Source: an uncultured Opitutaceae bacterium (lineage in GTDB: Bacteria; Verrucomicrobiota; Verrucomicrobiia; Opitutales; Opitutaceae). Taken from it: DNA of 55,486 bases. The stretch is taken from NCBI GenBank assembly GCA_903862935.1, contig CAIOZY010000011.1, positions 1 to 55,486 on the forward strand, written 5' to 3'. Shown here piece after piece: positions 26,065 to 34,665 of this stretch. Under the pieces are notes generated by a model. The model was not told the origin of the DNA. It worked only from the letters and a program-made list of their open reading frames with translations, and searched no databases. The stretch's first letter is position 1. Every line of letters begins with the position of its first letter. Position numbers and translations under genes: made by a program.

Positions 26065-26117
26065 CTAGGAACCATCCTAAAATAGTGTTTACTTTTCTAG
26101 GATATGTCCTGGAATAG
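26065..26117. promoter_or_regulatory. two tandem 21-bp boxes immediately upstream of a DUF4143 gene
   Basis: CTAGGA-N5-TCCT-RR-AATAG occurs twice, at 26065-26085 and 26097-26117, exactly 32 bp apart. Each contains an AGGA/TCCT inverted repeat. The second ends five bases before the ATG at 26123. The spacing, about three helical turns, resembles paired repressor sites and parallels the pair at 1554-1607, although the sequence differs. The intergenic stretch before it also holds a 14-bp palindrome CGCAGGATCCTGCG at 25972-25985. Confidence 0.6.
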
Positions 26118-26122
26118 TATAA

Positions 26123-27322
26123 ATGAAGGCAGCCCCGCGAATTTACGACAGCATCCTCCAATCCCACCTCAACGAGAACCGCCAAATGGCCTTCGTCAGC
26201 GGGCCGCGGCAGGTCGGCAAGACGACCACCTGCCGGCGTGAGGGCGACCTGGACTTAAACTGGGACATAGTGGAGGACCAGCGCAGGATTGTCCGCGGAC
26301 CCGCGGCGGTCGCGGGATCGCTGGAACTGGACCGGGCGCGGGCGAGGCCCCCGGTGCTGGTTTTCGATGAATTGCACAAGTACCCGAAATGGAAGCAGTT
26401 CCTGAAGGGCTTCTTCGACGGTTACGGCGACAAGGCCAAGGTGATTGTGACGGGTAGCTCGCGTCTTGATCTCTATCGGAGGGGCGGAGACAGCCTGATG
26501 GGGCGGTACTTTATCTACCGGATGCATCCGTTCTCGGTGGGCGAGATTGCGCGGACATCGGTCCCCGCGGTCCCCATCCACAGGGCCTCGCCCATTGCGG
26601 CGGGGGACTGGGCCGCCCTTTGGACCCACGGTGGATTTCCCGAACCCTACCTGCGGCGCTCCGATAGCTTCACCCGCCGCTGGCGTTCGCTCCGGTTGAA
26701 GCAGCTGACGAAGGAGGATCTCAGGGAAGTGACGATGCTCCAAGACTTGGGATCGATGGACGTCCTGGTGCAGATCCTGGCGGAACGCTCCGCGCAGCAA
26801 CTGACCTATGCGGGCCTCGCCCAGGACACCACTATTGCAGGCGATACGGCCAAGCGCTGGGTCGGTCTCCTGGAGCAAATGCACTACGGATTTCGCGTCG
26901 CTCCCTGGTTCAAGAGCGTCGCCAATTCATTGAGGAAGGAGCCGAAGTGGTTCCTCCGCGACTGGTCGGGGGTCGTGGACGAGGGAGCGCGGGCCGAGAC
27001 GTTTGTCGGATGCCACCTGTTGAAGGCGGTCGAGGGTTGGACCGATCTCGGCCTGGGCGCCTTTGAGCTGCGCTACCTTCGGACCAAGCTCAGGAAAGAG
27101 GTCGATTTTCTCGTCGTGAAAGACAACAAGCCATGGTTCCTCGTCGAGGTGAAGCTTTCGGAGCGCACCCTCTCCCCCTCACTAAGAGAGTTCCAGAACC
27201 AGCTTGGGGCCCGACATGCGTTTCAGGTCGTCGTTGATCTGCCCTATGAGGAAGTCGACTGCTTCAGCTACCGGAATCCGACGGTGGTCCCAGCTCGGAC
27301 CTTCTTGAGCCAATTGCTGTAG
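26123..27322 (+). CDS. AAA family ATPase with DUF4143 nuclease-like domain
   Basis: A 399-residue ATPase. Walker A is GPRQVGKT (about 27-34), Walker B is VLVFDELH (about 78-85) and the sensor segment is VIVTGSS. A winged-helix-like middle follows (QLTYAGLAQDTTIAGDTAKR). The C-terminal DUF4143 domain has the PD-(D/E)xK-like pattern KEVDFLVV...WFLVEVKLS, from about residue 326. The function of the family is not established. It belongs to a different branch from the 274-1566 protein. The tandem boxes at 26065-26117 abut the start codon and predict autoregulation. Confidence 0.85.
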   Translation: MKAAPRIYDSILQSHLNENRQMAFVSGPRQVGKTTTCRREGDLDLNWDIVEDQRRIVRGPAAVAGSLELDRARARPPVLVFDELHKYPKWKQFLKGFFDGYGDKAKVIVTGSSRLDLYRRGGDSLMGRYFIYRMHPFSVGEIARTSVPAVPIHRASPIAAGDWAALWTHGGFPEPYLRRSDSFTRRWRSLRLKQLTKEDLREVTMLQDLGSMDVLVQILAERSAQQLTYAGLAQDTTIAGDTAKRWVGLLEQMHYGFRVAPWFKSVANSLRKEPKWFLRDWSGVVDEGARAETFVGCHLLKAVEGWTDLGLGAFELRYLRTKLRKEVDFLVVKDNKPWFLVEVKLSERTLSPSLREFQNQLGARHAFQVVVDLPYEEVDCFSYRNPTVVPARTFLSQLL

Positions 27323-27430
27323 CTGACCCTGGGCTCGCGACGGCACCCGTGGCGCGCCACGCCCTCCGATTCGGAAGAACCGAGGTTCGGAGTAGCTCCC
27401 GAGCCACAGCGGGGACCCGCTCGCCAAGGC

Positions 27431-27520
27431 TCGGACACTGACCTACCTGTTGAGCGGATGACCGTTTGGCGGATGATCAAGGAAGGCATGCTGCATCCGG
27501 TCGGGATATTGCCGACTTGA
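27431..27520 (+). pseudogene. relic of a small helix-turn-helix protein
   Basis: The 339-bp gap between the two DUF4143 genes (27323-27661) has one recognisable element: a frame ending at a TGA at 27518-27520 that encodes DLPVERMTVWRMIKEGMLHP. This resembles the recognition helix region of excisionase/HTH_17 proteins (MTVWR-IK-G-L-P). No plausible start codon precedes it, so it is probably a decayed remnant of a mobile-element regulator. The rest of the gap shows nothing recognisable. Confidence 0.35.
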
Positions 27521-27661
27521 ACCGGACCTTTAGGTTAGGGGGTACAATTATAAACATTGTCCCACAACAAGTTACGCCTTAGTATTCGCGCAGGCGGAGT
27601 CGAGTCGATGATAGCGGTGCTCGCCCAATTATCCTTGTATTTATGCTATGATATGGAATAT

Positions 27662-28849
27662 ATGCTTGGTATGATCCGTCGCCTTACCGAACGCTATGTC
27701 GTCGACTCGCTCAAGCAGTTCGCTGCCGTTGCCCTCTTGGGGCCACGCCAGGTGGGCAAGACGACGCTCGCGCTTGCCATGGCTCAGCGTGCGGACTTGA
27801 GGCCAGTCTACGTCGATCTCGAATTGCCCTCCGGCCGGGCGAAGCTGTCCGACCCGGAGATGTACTTCTCCTACCACGAGGATCGCCTGGTGATTCTCGA
27901 CGAAATCCAACGGATTCCGGGGCTGTTTCAGACGCTGCGTGGGACGATCGACTCGCGCCGTCGAAAAGGACGCACGGCCGGTCAGTTCCTCCTTTTGGGT
28001 TCGGCTTCAATGGATCTGCTCGAGCAATCATCGGAGACACTTGCAGGACGCATTGCGTACGTCGAACTAACCCCTGTTCTGGCTGAGGAAATCGCGCAGC
28101 GCCCCGCGGCAAGGGATCAACTTTGGCTCAGGGGCGGCTTCCCCGACAGTTTCCTCGCCAAGGATGACAACGCGAGTCTCCGCTGGAGGCAGGAGTTCGT
28201 CCGGACCTATCTCGAGCGGGACGTTCCCAGCCTCGGTCCCCGGATTCCCGCCGAAACGCTCCGGAGGTTCTGGACCATGCTCGCACACGTGCAGGGCTCC
28301 CTCCTCAACGCGAGCGCGATCTCCTCGGGTCTTGGCGTGAGCGGCCAGACCGTGGCGCGCTATCTCGATCTCATGGTCGACCTGCTGCTCGTCCGCCGAC
28401 TCCCCCCCTGGTCGGCGAATGTCGGCAAGCGGTTGGTCCGCTCCCCGAAGGTCTACGTCCGCGACAGCGGCATCGTGCATGCCCTGCTCGGCCTTGGCGG
28501 GTTCGAAACCTTGCTCGGCCATCCGGTTGCGGGCGGAAGTTGGGAGGGATTCGTGCTCGAGAATCTCCTCGCGGCCGCTCCCTCCGGCACCCAGGCGTGG
28601 TTCTACCGAACCGCCGCAGGCGCCGAAGTGGACCTGGTGCTCGAGATTCCGCCCAAGGATCGATGGGCTGTGGAAATCAAACGTGCCTCGGCCCCCTCAG
28701 TAGCCAAGGGGTTTCATCTGGGGAGCCAGGATGTGAAGGCCACTCGAAAGATCGTGGTTCATGCGGGCGAAGGAAAGTTTCCGCTTGGGAACGACGTGGA
28801 GGCCCTCTCCTTGGTGGAGGCCGTGGCCGCCCTGCGCGCGAGCGGTTGA
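27662..28849 (+). CDS. AAA family ATPase with DUF4143 nuclease-like domain
   Basis: A protein of about 395 residues. It has Walker A GPRQVGKT (about 27-34), Walker B LVILDEIQRI, the sensor LLLGSAS and a clear winged-helix segment (LLNASAISSGLGVSGQTVAR). The C-terminal domain has the AEVDLVLE...WAVEIKRA pattern. The frame stays open to 27557, where it starts at a TTG; family alignment favours MLGMIRRLTERY at 27662 (ATG 27671 is an alternative) with GGAA just upstream. It is the canonical branch of the family (MIRRL start), unlike its two relatives in this window. The AT-rich leader contains TATGCT twice, 19 bp apart, but no clear palindrome. Confidence 0.85.
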   Translation: MLGMIRRLTERYVVDSLKQFAAVALLGPRQVGKTTLALAMAQRADLRPVYVDLELPSGRAKLSDPEMYFSYHEDRLVILDEIQRIPGLFQTLRGTIDSRRRKGRTAGQFLLLGSASMDLLEQSSETLAGRIAYVELTPVLAEEIAQRPAARDQLWLRGGFPDSFLAKDDNASLRWRQEFVRTYLERDVPSLGPRIPAETLRRFWTMLAHVQGSLLNASAISSGLGVSGQTVARYLDLMVDLLLVRRLPPWSANVGKRLVRSPKVYVRDSGIVHALLGLGGFETLLGHPVAGGSWEGFVLENLLAAAPSGTQAWFYRTAAGAEVDLVLEIPPKDRWAVEIKRASAPSVAKGFHLGSQDVKATRKIVVHAGEGKFPLGNDVEALSLVEAVAALRASG

Positions 28850-28910
28850 GCGTCCGCCACGACGGACGGCACCGCAACCACCCCCTTTCCGGCGGCCAGA
28901 ACTCCAAGCC

Positions 28911-30257
28911 ATGAGCCTTTTCACTGCGATCGCGGCCAAACTCGGCACCCAGCCCGCGGCAACCCCGATCTCCGACAAAGCCGAGGTCGACCGGCGCTAC
29001 CGGTACTGGCGGGTTCGGGTCCTGTACTCCACGGTAGCGGGCTACGCCCTGTTCTACTTTGTCCGGGCCAATCTCCCGATCGCCACCCCCGCGATCACGC
29101 GCGAGTTCCACTTCTCCAACACCCAGTGGGGGCTCGTCGTCAGTGTCGCGACGATCGTCTATGCCTTCTCCAAGTTCTTAAGCGGGGTCGTCGGGGACCG
29201 GGCCAATCCGCGGTATCTGCTGGGCCTGGGCCTATTGCTTTCGGCCTGCGTGAACCTCTTCTTCGGGTTCGGGGCTGGGCTGGGCTTTTTCATCACCCTG
29301 TGGGCCGTCAACAACGCGTTCCAGGGGACCGGGGTTCCCCCCTGCGTCCGGCTCCTGACCTACTGGTTCAGCCCAAGGGAGATCGGCCGGGCCTGGGGGA
29401 TCTGGAACGCCTCCCACCAGATCGGCGGCGCTTTGATCTTCCTCGCCGGCGGCTTCCTCGTCAGCCACTTCGGGTGGCGCTCGGCGTTCTGGGTTCCGGC
29501 GCTGGTCTGCGTGGCCGGATCCTTCTGGATCATGAACCGCCTGACCGACTCCCCCGAGTCGGTCGGCCTGCTGGCGGTCGAGGTCTACAAGGGCGAGGCG
29601 CGGGAGGGCGACGCGGCCCCTCCGATCCCCTTCCGGGCGATCTTCGCAACCCACATTCTTTGGAACGGCTGGGTGTGGGTCGTCAGCGCCGCCAACTTCT
29701 TCATCTACGTGGTCCGGATCGGGATCCTGACCTGGGCCCCCAAGTACCTGATCGAGGCCAAGGGCTTCACCCTGCAGGGGGCCTCGTTTGCCGGCGCCTC
29801 CTTTGAAATCGCCGGGATCTTCGGGGCGATCGCCGCGGGCTGGCTCTCGGACACGGTCTTCAGGGGCCGGAGGGGGCCTGTGTCGGTCGCCTATCTGCTG
29901 CTCCTGGCGGTCTTTCTGCTCGCGCTCTTCCACGCCCCGCAGGGAAAGGTCCCCACGATGTGCCTCATCTTCACGGCGCTGGGATTTTTGGTGTATGGCC
30001 CCCAGATGCTTGTCGCCGTGGCCGCGGCCGATTTCGCGACCAAGGTCGCCTCCTCGAGCGCCGTGGGGCTCACCGGACTTTTTGGATACATCGGGGCGAG
30101 TTTCTGCGGCCTGGCGACCGGGATCCTCGCCGACCGGTTCGGCTGGAACGGCGCTCTGTGGCTCTATGTCGGCTCGGCGGTTGCCGGCTGCCTCCTCCTC
30201 GCGACGACCTGGAACAAGGTCTCCCCGGCGATCCGGGACCGCCCCGCGGGCCGCTGA
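28911..30257 (+). CDS. MFS transporter of the organophosphate/sugar-acid (OPA) type
   Basis: A 448-residue twelve-helix transporter. The N-terminal half has YALFYFVRANLPIATPAI, typical of GlpT/UhpT-type carriers, where the Arg lines the substrate path. It continues with YAFSKFLSGVVGDRANPRYLLG (motif A) and PREIGRAWGIWNASHQIGGA. The C-terminal half has YGPQMLVAVAAADFATKVASSSAVG. Members exchange phosphate esters or import hexuronates and related acids. ATG 28911 was chosen; earlier in-frame codons overlap the DUF4143 gene. It is convergent with the creatininase-family gene and lies at the edge of the sugar cluster. From here on GC content is distinctly higher. Confidence 0.85.
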   Translation: MSLFTAIAAKLGTQPAATPISDKAEVDRRYRYWRVRVLYSTVAGYALFYFVRANLPIATPAITREFHFSNTQWGLVVSVATIVYAFSKFLSGVVGDRANPRYLLGLGLLLSACVNLFFGFGAGLGFFITLWAVNNAFQGTGVPPCVRLLTYWFSPREIGRAWGIWNASHQIGGALIFLAGGFLVSHFGWRSAFWVPALVCVAGSFWIMNRLTDSPESVGLLAVEVYKGEAREGDAAPPIPFRAIFATHILWNGWVWVVSAANFFIYVVRIGILTWAPKYLIEAKGFTLQGASFAGASFEIAGIFGAIAAGWLSDTVFRGRRGPVSVAYLLLLAVFLLALFHAPQGKVPTMCLIFTALGFLVYGPQMLVAVAAADFATKVASSSAVGLTGLFGYIGASFCGLATGILADRFGWNGALWLYVGSAVAGCLLLATTWNKVSPAIRDRPAGR

Positions 30258-30268
30258 GGGCCCGACCG

Positions 30269-30964
30269 CTACCAGCCGGTCTCGATGATCCCGCGGGTCT
30301 CCTCGACGGCGACCCTCCAGAGCCGCTCCATGTCGGCGTCCGCCTTTAGGTAGGCCCCGCCAAAATTTCCGTCGCCGAGGAGCTCCCGCGCCTCCTCCGG
30401 CTTCATGGTCCTCAGCCGCGAGGTGTCCGCCCGGGGTTTCTTCACGTCCGGGCTCGCCGCGGCCAGACGGGTCCAGGGGAAATTCTCCATCCAGGAGGCG
30501 TGGCTTGCCACGGGGTCGATCTGCTGGACTGCCGCCCAGGTTTTCGGCGCATTCCACCAGCTATGAAACCGGACCCGCACCCCGGGATGCGCCGCAGCCC
30601 ACCTCGGAAGAAACGGGGCAACCGGCGCGTTTCCACCGTGGCCGTTGACGATCACAATCCGGCGGAAGCCGTGGCGGACCAGGCTCGTCAGGACGTCGTC
30701 GACGACCGCGAGGAGCGTCTCGTCCCGCAGGGTCACGGTCCCCGGGTAGGCCATGAAGTACGGCGTGAGCCCGAAGGGGATCGCCGGGAAGACCGGGATT
30801 CCCAGGGGGGCCGCGGCCTCGGTCGCCACGCGCTCGGCGAGGATCGTGTCGGTCGACAGGCTCAGGAAAGCGTGCTGCTCGGTGCAGCCGATCGGCAGGA
30901 CGCACCGGTCGTCGCGGCGCAGGTAATCCTCAACCTGCATCCAGTTCAGCGATGAGATCGTCAT
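30269..30964 (-). CDS. creatininase-family amidohydrolase
   Basis: A 231-residue metal-dependent hydrolase of the creatininase/MftE/FAPy-deformylase family, which opens cyclic or formyl amides. The first metal motif is LPIGCTEQHAFLSLSTDT (Glu, His and Asp ligands), one residue shorter than the usual EQHGPHLP-GTD loop. IVNGHGGNAPV carries the second metal ligands, and HASWMENF stands where the common HAGExET is. ATG 30964 starts the family's short N-terminus MTISSLNWMQVEDYLRRDD. It lies on the minus strand downstream of the gntR gene (165-bp gap). In the sugar cluster it might open a lactam or lactone-like ring; that is an inference. Confidence 0.85.
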   Translation of the reverse strand: MTISSLNWMQVEDYLRRDDRCVLPIGCTEQHAFLSLSTDTILAERVATEAAAPLGIPVFPAIPFGLTPYFMAYPGTVTLRDETLLAVVDDVLTSLVRHGFRRIVIVNGHGGNAPVAPFLPRWAAAHPGVRVRFHSWWNAPKTWAAVQQIDPVASHASWMENFPWTRLAAASPDVKKPRADTSRLRTMKPEEARELLGDGNFGGAYLKADADMERLWRVAVEETRGIIETGW

Positions 30965-31129
30965 GGTCGGGGAGGTGGAAAATCCTGCGCGGCCCCGCGG
31001 CCGGGGGCGAGCCGTTAACCGGGCGCCCTGATGGCGTCCCCTGGGGACGGGGGAGGGCGGCGGCCGTTGCGTCACACCACCAGCTTTGCAGGCTCCGGAC
31101 CCGGGAACAACCGATCGGAACCTTCCCCC

Positions 31130-31876
31130 CTAGGTCGTGTAGTTGAGCTCCTCTTTCGTGAGCTCCTTCGCGATCAGGCGGTTCTCCGCCCGGGCCATCG
31201 TCCGCAGGCTGTTCTCCACGATCGACTGGAGGTGCTTTTCCATCGCGTCCTCCGCGGCGGAGACGTCCCGGCGCTTGATGGCCTCGTAGATCTGCTCGTG
31301 CTCGGCTTGCACCTCGCTCAGGTGCGGGTGCCGGGAGGCCTTGAAGTCCGGCGGGGCCGGCTCGCGGTTCTTCGGCGCCGGACCGGACACGACCCGGTTC
31401 AACAGGTGCAGCCGGAGAATCTCGCGCTTGATCAAATCATTCCTCGCCGCGGTCATGATCGCGATGTGGAAGCGGACGTCCTCCTGGGCGAGTTCCCCGC
31501 GGATCGGCTGCTCCTCCGCGGCCGCGATGAAGCGCTCGGTCAGGGACTTCAGGGATTCCAGGGCAAAGGTGATCTCGTGCAGGTCGGCATCGGTGCGGTG
31601 CTGGGCCGCCAGGCCCGCCGCGTAGCCCTCGAGCGCCACCCGCAGCCCGCACAGCTCCCTGAATTCCTTCAAGTCCATCGTCTTCACGCTCGCCCCCAGG
31701 CGCGGGCGGATGATGACCAGACCGTCGGCCTCCAGCTGGCGCAGCGCATCCCTGACCGGCGTCCGGCTGACACCGATCGCACTCGACAGGACGTTCGTCA
31801 TCAGGGCGTGACCCGGGGGATACTCTCCGCTCAAGATTCTCTCGCGGATGAAGTCGTACGCCTTGTCGGAATTCAC
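31130..31876 (-). CDS. GntR/FadR-family transcriptional regulator (FCD domain)
   Basis: A regulator of about 248 residues. The winged HTH (DKAYDFIRERILSGEYPPG, IGVSRTPVRDALRQLEADG) is followed by an all-helical FCD ligand domain whose metal-binding residues fall in EDVRFHIAIMTAARND and EHEQIYEAIKRRD. The frame opens at a TTG at 31921; GTG 31876 is preferred because it aligns with the start of its paralogue at 49758-50507 and leaves the TTGTATACAA box upstream. The two share long identical stretches (e.g. VRFHIAIMTAA, NRVVSG). FCD regulators commonly sense sugar acids or keto-acids. It diverges from the Gfo/isomerase/deacetylase/NagB operon and probably represses both sides. Confidence 0.88.
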   Translation of the reverse strand: MNSDKAYDFIRERILSGEYPPGHALMTNVLSSAIGVSRTPVRDALRQLEADGLVIIRPRLGASVKTMDLKEFRELCGLRVALEGYAAGLAAQHRTDADLHEITFALESLKSLTERFIAAAEEQPIRGELAQEDVRFHIAIMTAARNDLIKREILRLHLLNRVVSGPAPKNREPAPPDFKASRHPHLSEVQAEHEQIYEAIKRRDVSAAEDAMEKHLQSIVENSLRTMARAENRLIAKELTKEELNYTT

Positions 31877-31902
31877 GGGTGTCTTTCGCAGGAGCAGCGC
31901 AC

Positions 31903-31968
31903 TTGTATACAAATTTTGCAAGCCAAAAGAGGATTGACTCTTAGGTCACGTCCGAGAGGCTGTATACA
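31903..31968. promoter_or_regulatory. two TGTATACA boxes between gntR and the divergent operon
   Basis: TTGTATACAA (31903-31912, perfect palindrome) and TGTATACA (31961-31968) stand 57 bp apart in the 109-bp divergent region. The GTATAC core fits the operator pattern of FCD-type GntR repressors (N-GT-N2-AC-N). The second box lies 18 bp before the oxidoreductase ATG. They are likely sites for the adjacent GntR protein (inference). Confidence 0.6.
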
Positions 31969-31985
31969 TAGGAATTTTCACCACT

Positions 31986-33008
31986 ATGCAAACGATCATC
32001 ATCGTCGGCTTCGGGTTCATGGGCGGAATGCACGCGCAGGCATATTCCAAGATCGCAAAAGCCCGGCTTACGGCCGCGGTGGACGCGAATGTGAAGGCGG
32101 CGGCGGCGGCCCTGAAGCAGCTCGGGATTTCAGTCCCGGTCTATAGGGACCTGCGCGAGGCCCTCACCCGGCACCCGGCCGATGTGATCGACATCTGCCT
32201 GCCGACCCCGCTCCACGGGAAGTTCGTGCGGCAGGCGCTGAAGGCCGGCAGACACGTCTTCTGCGAGAAGCCCTTTACCGCGAACGCGGCCGAGGCCTTC
32301 AAGCTGGCCGAACTTGCGGAGAAGAGCGGCCGCTCGGTGCAGGTCGGCCAGTGCATCCGGTTCTGGCCGGAGTACGAGGCTTTTGTCGAGTTTGTGAAGA
32401 GCCGCAAGGCCGGCAAGCTCCTGAGCCTGACCCTGCAGCGCCGCGCGGGTCGGCCCGGCTACAGCATGGGCGACTGGCTCAACAAGGGGAAGCAGTCCGG
32501 AGGGGCGGCCCTCGACCTGCATGTGCACGACACGGACTTTGTCCACCACCTGCTCGGGTGCCCGAAGGCGGTCACCTCGGTGGGGACCAAGGACAAGACT
32601 GGCTGGAGCCACATCTTCACCACCTACCACTTCGACGAGATTGCGGTGACGGCGGAGGGCGGCTGGAACTATCCCCCGCACTGGGGCTTCCAGATGGCCT
32701 TCCAGGCGATCTTCGAGAAGGGGACGGTCGAGTTCGACAGCACCGTGAACCCGAGCCTGAAGCTGACCCTGGGAACCCAGGCTAAGCGGCCGCTCGCCTT
32801 CCGCGTGCCTAGCGCCGGCAGCTCCGGGAGCGGGGCCGGCAACATCTCGTCCTTGGGCGGGTACTATAACGAGCTCGCCTACTTCGTCGGCCGCCTCGAG
32901 AAGGGCAGGAAGCCCGCGCTCGCCACCCCGCGCCAGGCGGCCGAGTCGGTCCGCACGGTCCTGGCGGAGATCAAGTCCGCCTCGACGGGCCGCACGGTGA
33001 GACTCTGA
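31986..33008 (+). CDS. Gfo/Idh/MocA-family oxidoreductase
   Basis: A 340-residue NAD(P)-dependent sugar oxidoreductase. The Rossmann loop VGFGFMGGMHA is at about 7-17, the cofactor Asp is in AAVDAN near 33, the catalytic-Lys motif CEKPF is at 93-97, and the C-terminal sheet domain carries GGAALDLHVHDTDFVHHL with the conserved D-x-x-x-H pair. First gene of the plus-strand operon 31986-35595, transcribed away from the GntR gene. It probably oxidises or epimerises the sugar that the downstream isomerase, deacetylase and deaminase-like proteins process. Confidence 0.9.
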   Translation: MQTIIIVGFGFMGGMHAQAYSKIAKARLTAAVDANVKAAAAALKQLGISVPVYRDLREALTRHPADVIDICLPTPLHGKFVRQALKAGRHVFCEKPFTANAAEAFKLAELAEKSGRSVQVGQCIRFWPEYEAFVEFVKSRKAGKLLSLTLQRRAGRPGYSMGDWLNKGKQSGGAALDLHVHDTDFVHHLLGCPKAVTSVGTKDKTGWSHIFTTYHFDEIAVTAEGGWNYPPHWGFQMAFQAIFEKGTVEFDSTVNPSLKLTLGTQAKRPLAFRVPSAGSSGSGAGNISSLGGYYNELAYFVGRLEKGRKPALATPRQAAESVRTVLAEIKSASTGRTVRL

Positions 33009-33030
33009 CCCCAAAAAAGAGGGACTCCCC

Positions 33031-33885
33031 ATGAAGAAATCCATCAGCATCTGGTCCTTCCCCTTCGACTGGCCGCTGGACCGCAAGCTCAAGGTCGCGG
33101 CCGACGCGGGCTTCGCCGGCTTCGAGGTCGACCTGACCGAGGACGGCCCGGTCAACCTGAAGAGCGACGCCAAGGCCCTGGCCGCCGTCCGCAAGAAGGT
33201 CGAGGCCGCCGGCCTCGAGCTGAGCGGGCTTGCGACGGGCCTGTACTGGGGCGCCAACGCCGCGAGCGCCGACCCGGCTGTCCGGGCCAAGGCGGCCGGG
33301 ATTTTGGAGGCGGAGATCGGCTGCGCCGCAGGGCTCGGCCTTGACGTGATCCTCGTCGTCCCGGGCGCCGTGGGTGTCGACTTCATCCCCGGAGGGGAGG
33401 TCGTGCCGTACGACCTCGCTTACGAGCGGGCCGCGAAGTTTGTCGCGGCGGCCCTGCCGGCCGCGCGCAAGGCCAAGGTGACGATCTGCATCGAGAACGT
33501 GTGGAACAAGTTCCTCCTAAGCCCGCTCGAGATGAGCGCCTTCATCGACGGCTTCCAAAGCGACCGGGTCGGGGCCTACTTTGACGCCGGCAACGCGCTT
33601 CTTGTCGGATACCCCGAGCAGTGGATCAAGGTCTTGGGCAAGCGCATCCGCCGGGTCCACTTCAAGGACTTCCGCCGGGCCGTGGCCACCGTGGACGGGT
33701 TCTGCGACCTTCTCTCCGGCGACGTCGACTGGCCCGCCGTCATGAAGGCCCTCAGGGAGGCCGGCTACGACGGGTGGGTCGCCGCCGAGATGATTCCGCC
33801 GGTGCCCTTCTACAAGCACTGCCCCGAGGTCCTGGCCGCGAACACCTCGAGGGCAATGGACGCCATCTTCTCTCTGGGGGCATGA
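33031..33885 (+). CDS. sugar phosphate isomerase/epimerase (xylose-isomerase-like TIM barrel)
   Basis: A 284-residue AP-endonuclease-2/TIM-barrel enzyme. The four expected metal ligands are visible in order: Glu in ICIENVWNKF, Asp in GAYFDAGNA, His in RRVHFKDF and Glu in VAAEMIPP. Members interconvert ketoses or epimerise keto-sugars with a divalent metal. It is 22 bp downstream of the oxidoreductase, and its stop overlaps the ATG of the deacetylase (ATGA), indicating translational coupling. The substrate is unknown. Confidence 0.9.
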   Translation: MKKSISIWSFPFDWPLDRKLKVAADAGFAGFEVDLTEDGPVNLKSDAKALAAVRKKVEAAGLELSGLATGLYWGANAASADPAVRAKAAGILEAEIGCAAGLGLDVILVVPGAVGVDFIPGGEVVPYDLAYERAAKFVAAALPAARKAKVTICIENVWNKFLLSPLEMSAFIDGFQSDRVGAYFDAGNALLVGYPEQWIKVLGKRIRRVHFKDFRRAVATVDGFCDLLSGDVDWPAVMKALREAGYDGWVAAEMIPPVPFYKHCPEVLAANTSRAMDAIFSLGA

Positions 33886-34655
33886 GTCAAAAGCACGTCG
33901 CTTTGGCTGTCGTGGCGCACCCCGACGACTGTGAGTTCTCGATGGCCGGGACCCTGCTTCTGCTTGCGGAGGCGGGGGCCGAGATCCATGTCTGGAACCT
34001 GGCGAACGGCTGCCTGGGGTCCGCCCGCCACGCCAAAGACGAGATCGCCCGAATCCGCTGGGAGGAGGCCCAGGCCGCCGCGGCGGTCGCCGGGGGAACC
34101 GCCCACGCGCCGCTCTTCGACGACCTGGCGGTCTTCTACGACCGCCCCTCGCTTGCGCGGGTTGCGGCGGGCCTGCGCGAGATCAGGCCCTCGATCCTGC
34201 TCACGCATCCGCTTTCCGACTACATGGAGGACCACCAGAACGCGGCCCGGCTCGCCGTCACGGCGGCGTTTTCTCGGGGGATGATGAATTTTCCGACCGA
34301 GCCCCAGCGGCCGGCCTACGACTCCCCGGTCGCCGTCTACCACGCCCTGCCCCACGGCCTGAAGGGGCCGCTCGGCGAGGCGCCCCGGCCGACCCACTTT
34401 GTGGGGATCGAGCGCGTCCTTGCACGAAAGCGCCAGATGCTCTCCTTGCACCGCTCCCAGAAGGAGTGGCTCGACGTGAGCCAGGGCTTCGACTCGTACC
34501 TGAACGAAATGGAGCGGCTCGGCCGCGAGGCGGGGAGACTCTCGGGGCGCTTCGCGGTGGCCGAGGGCTTCGTCCGCCACTCCCACCTCGGGCTGTCCGC
34601 GCCGGACTGGGACCCGATTCATGAACTTCTGGGCCCGGGGGTCTCCCGGGCTTAA
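33882..34655 (+). CDS. PIG-L family deacetylase
   Basis: A 257-residue zinc deacetylase of the GlcNAc-PI/mycothiol/bacillithiol LmbE type. The metal/catalytic motif AHPDD is at 12-16, and the third metal ligand lies in THPLSDYMEDHQNA. Such enzymes remove the N-acetyl group of amino sugars and small conjugates. It overlaps the isomerase stop by four bases and is followed 10 bp later by a NagB-like gene. That pairing suggests deacetylation followed by deamination of an amino sugar (inference). Confidence 0.9.
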   Translation: MSQKHVALAVVAHPDDCEFSMAGTLLLLAEAGAEIHVWNLANGCLGSARHAKDEIARIRWEEAQAAAAVAGGTAHAPLFDDLAVFYDRPSLARVAAGLREIRPSILLTHPLSDYMEDHQNAARLAVTAAFSRGMMNFPTEPQRPAYDSPVAVYHALPHGLKGPLGEAPRPTHFVGIERVLARKRQMLSLHRSQKEWLDVSQGFDSYLNEMERLGREAGRLSGRFAVAEGFVRHSHLGLSAPDWDPIHELLGPGVSRA

Positions 34656-34665
34656 ACCCTGAGCC

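Noticed and set aside
27557-27661. Longer N-terminus for the third DUF4143 ATPase
   Set aside because: The extension starts at a TTG, encodes a sequence without family resemblance and would displace the conserved MIRRL-type start.
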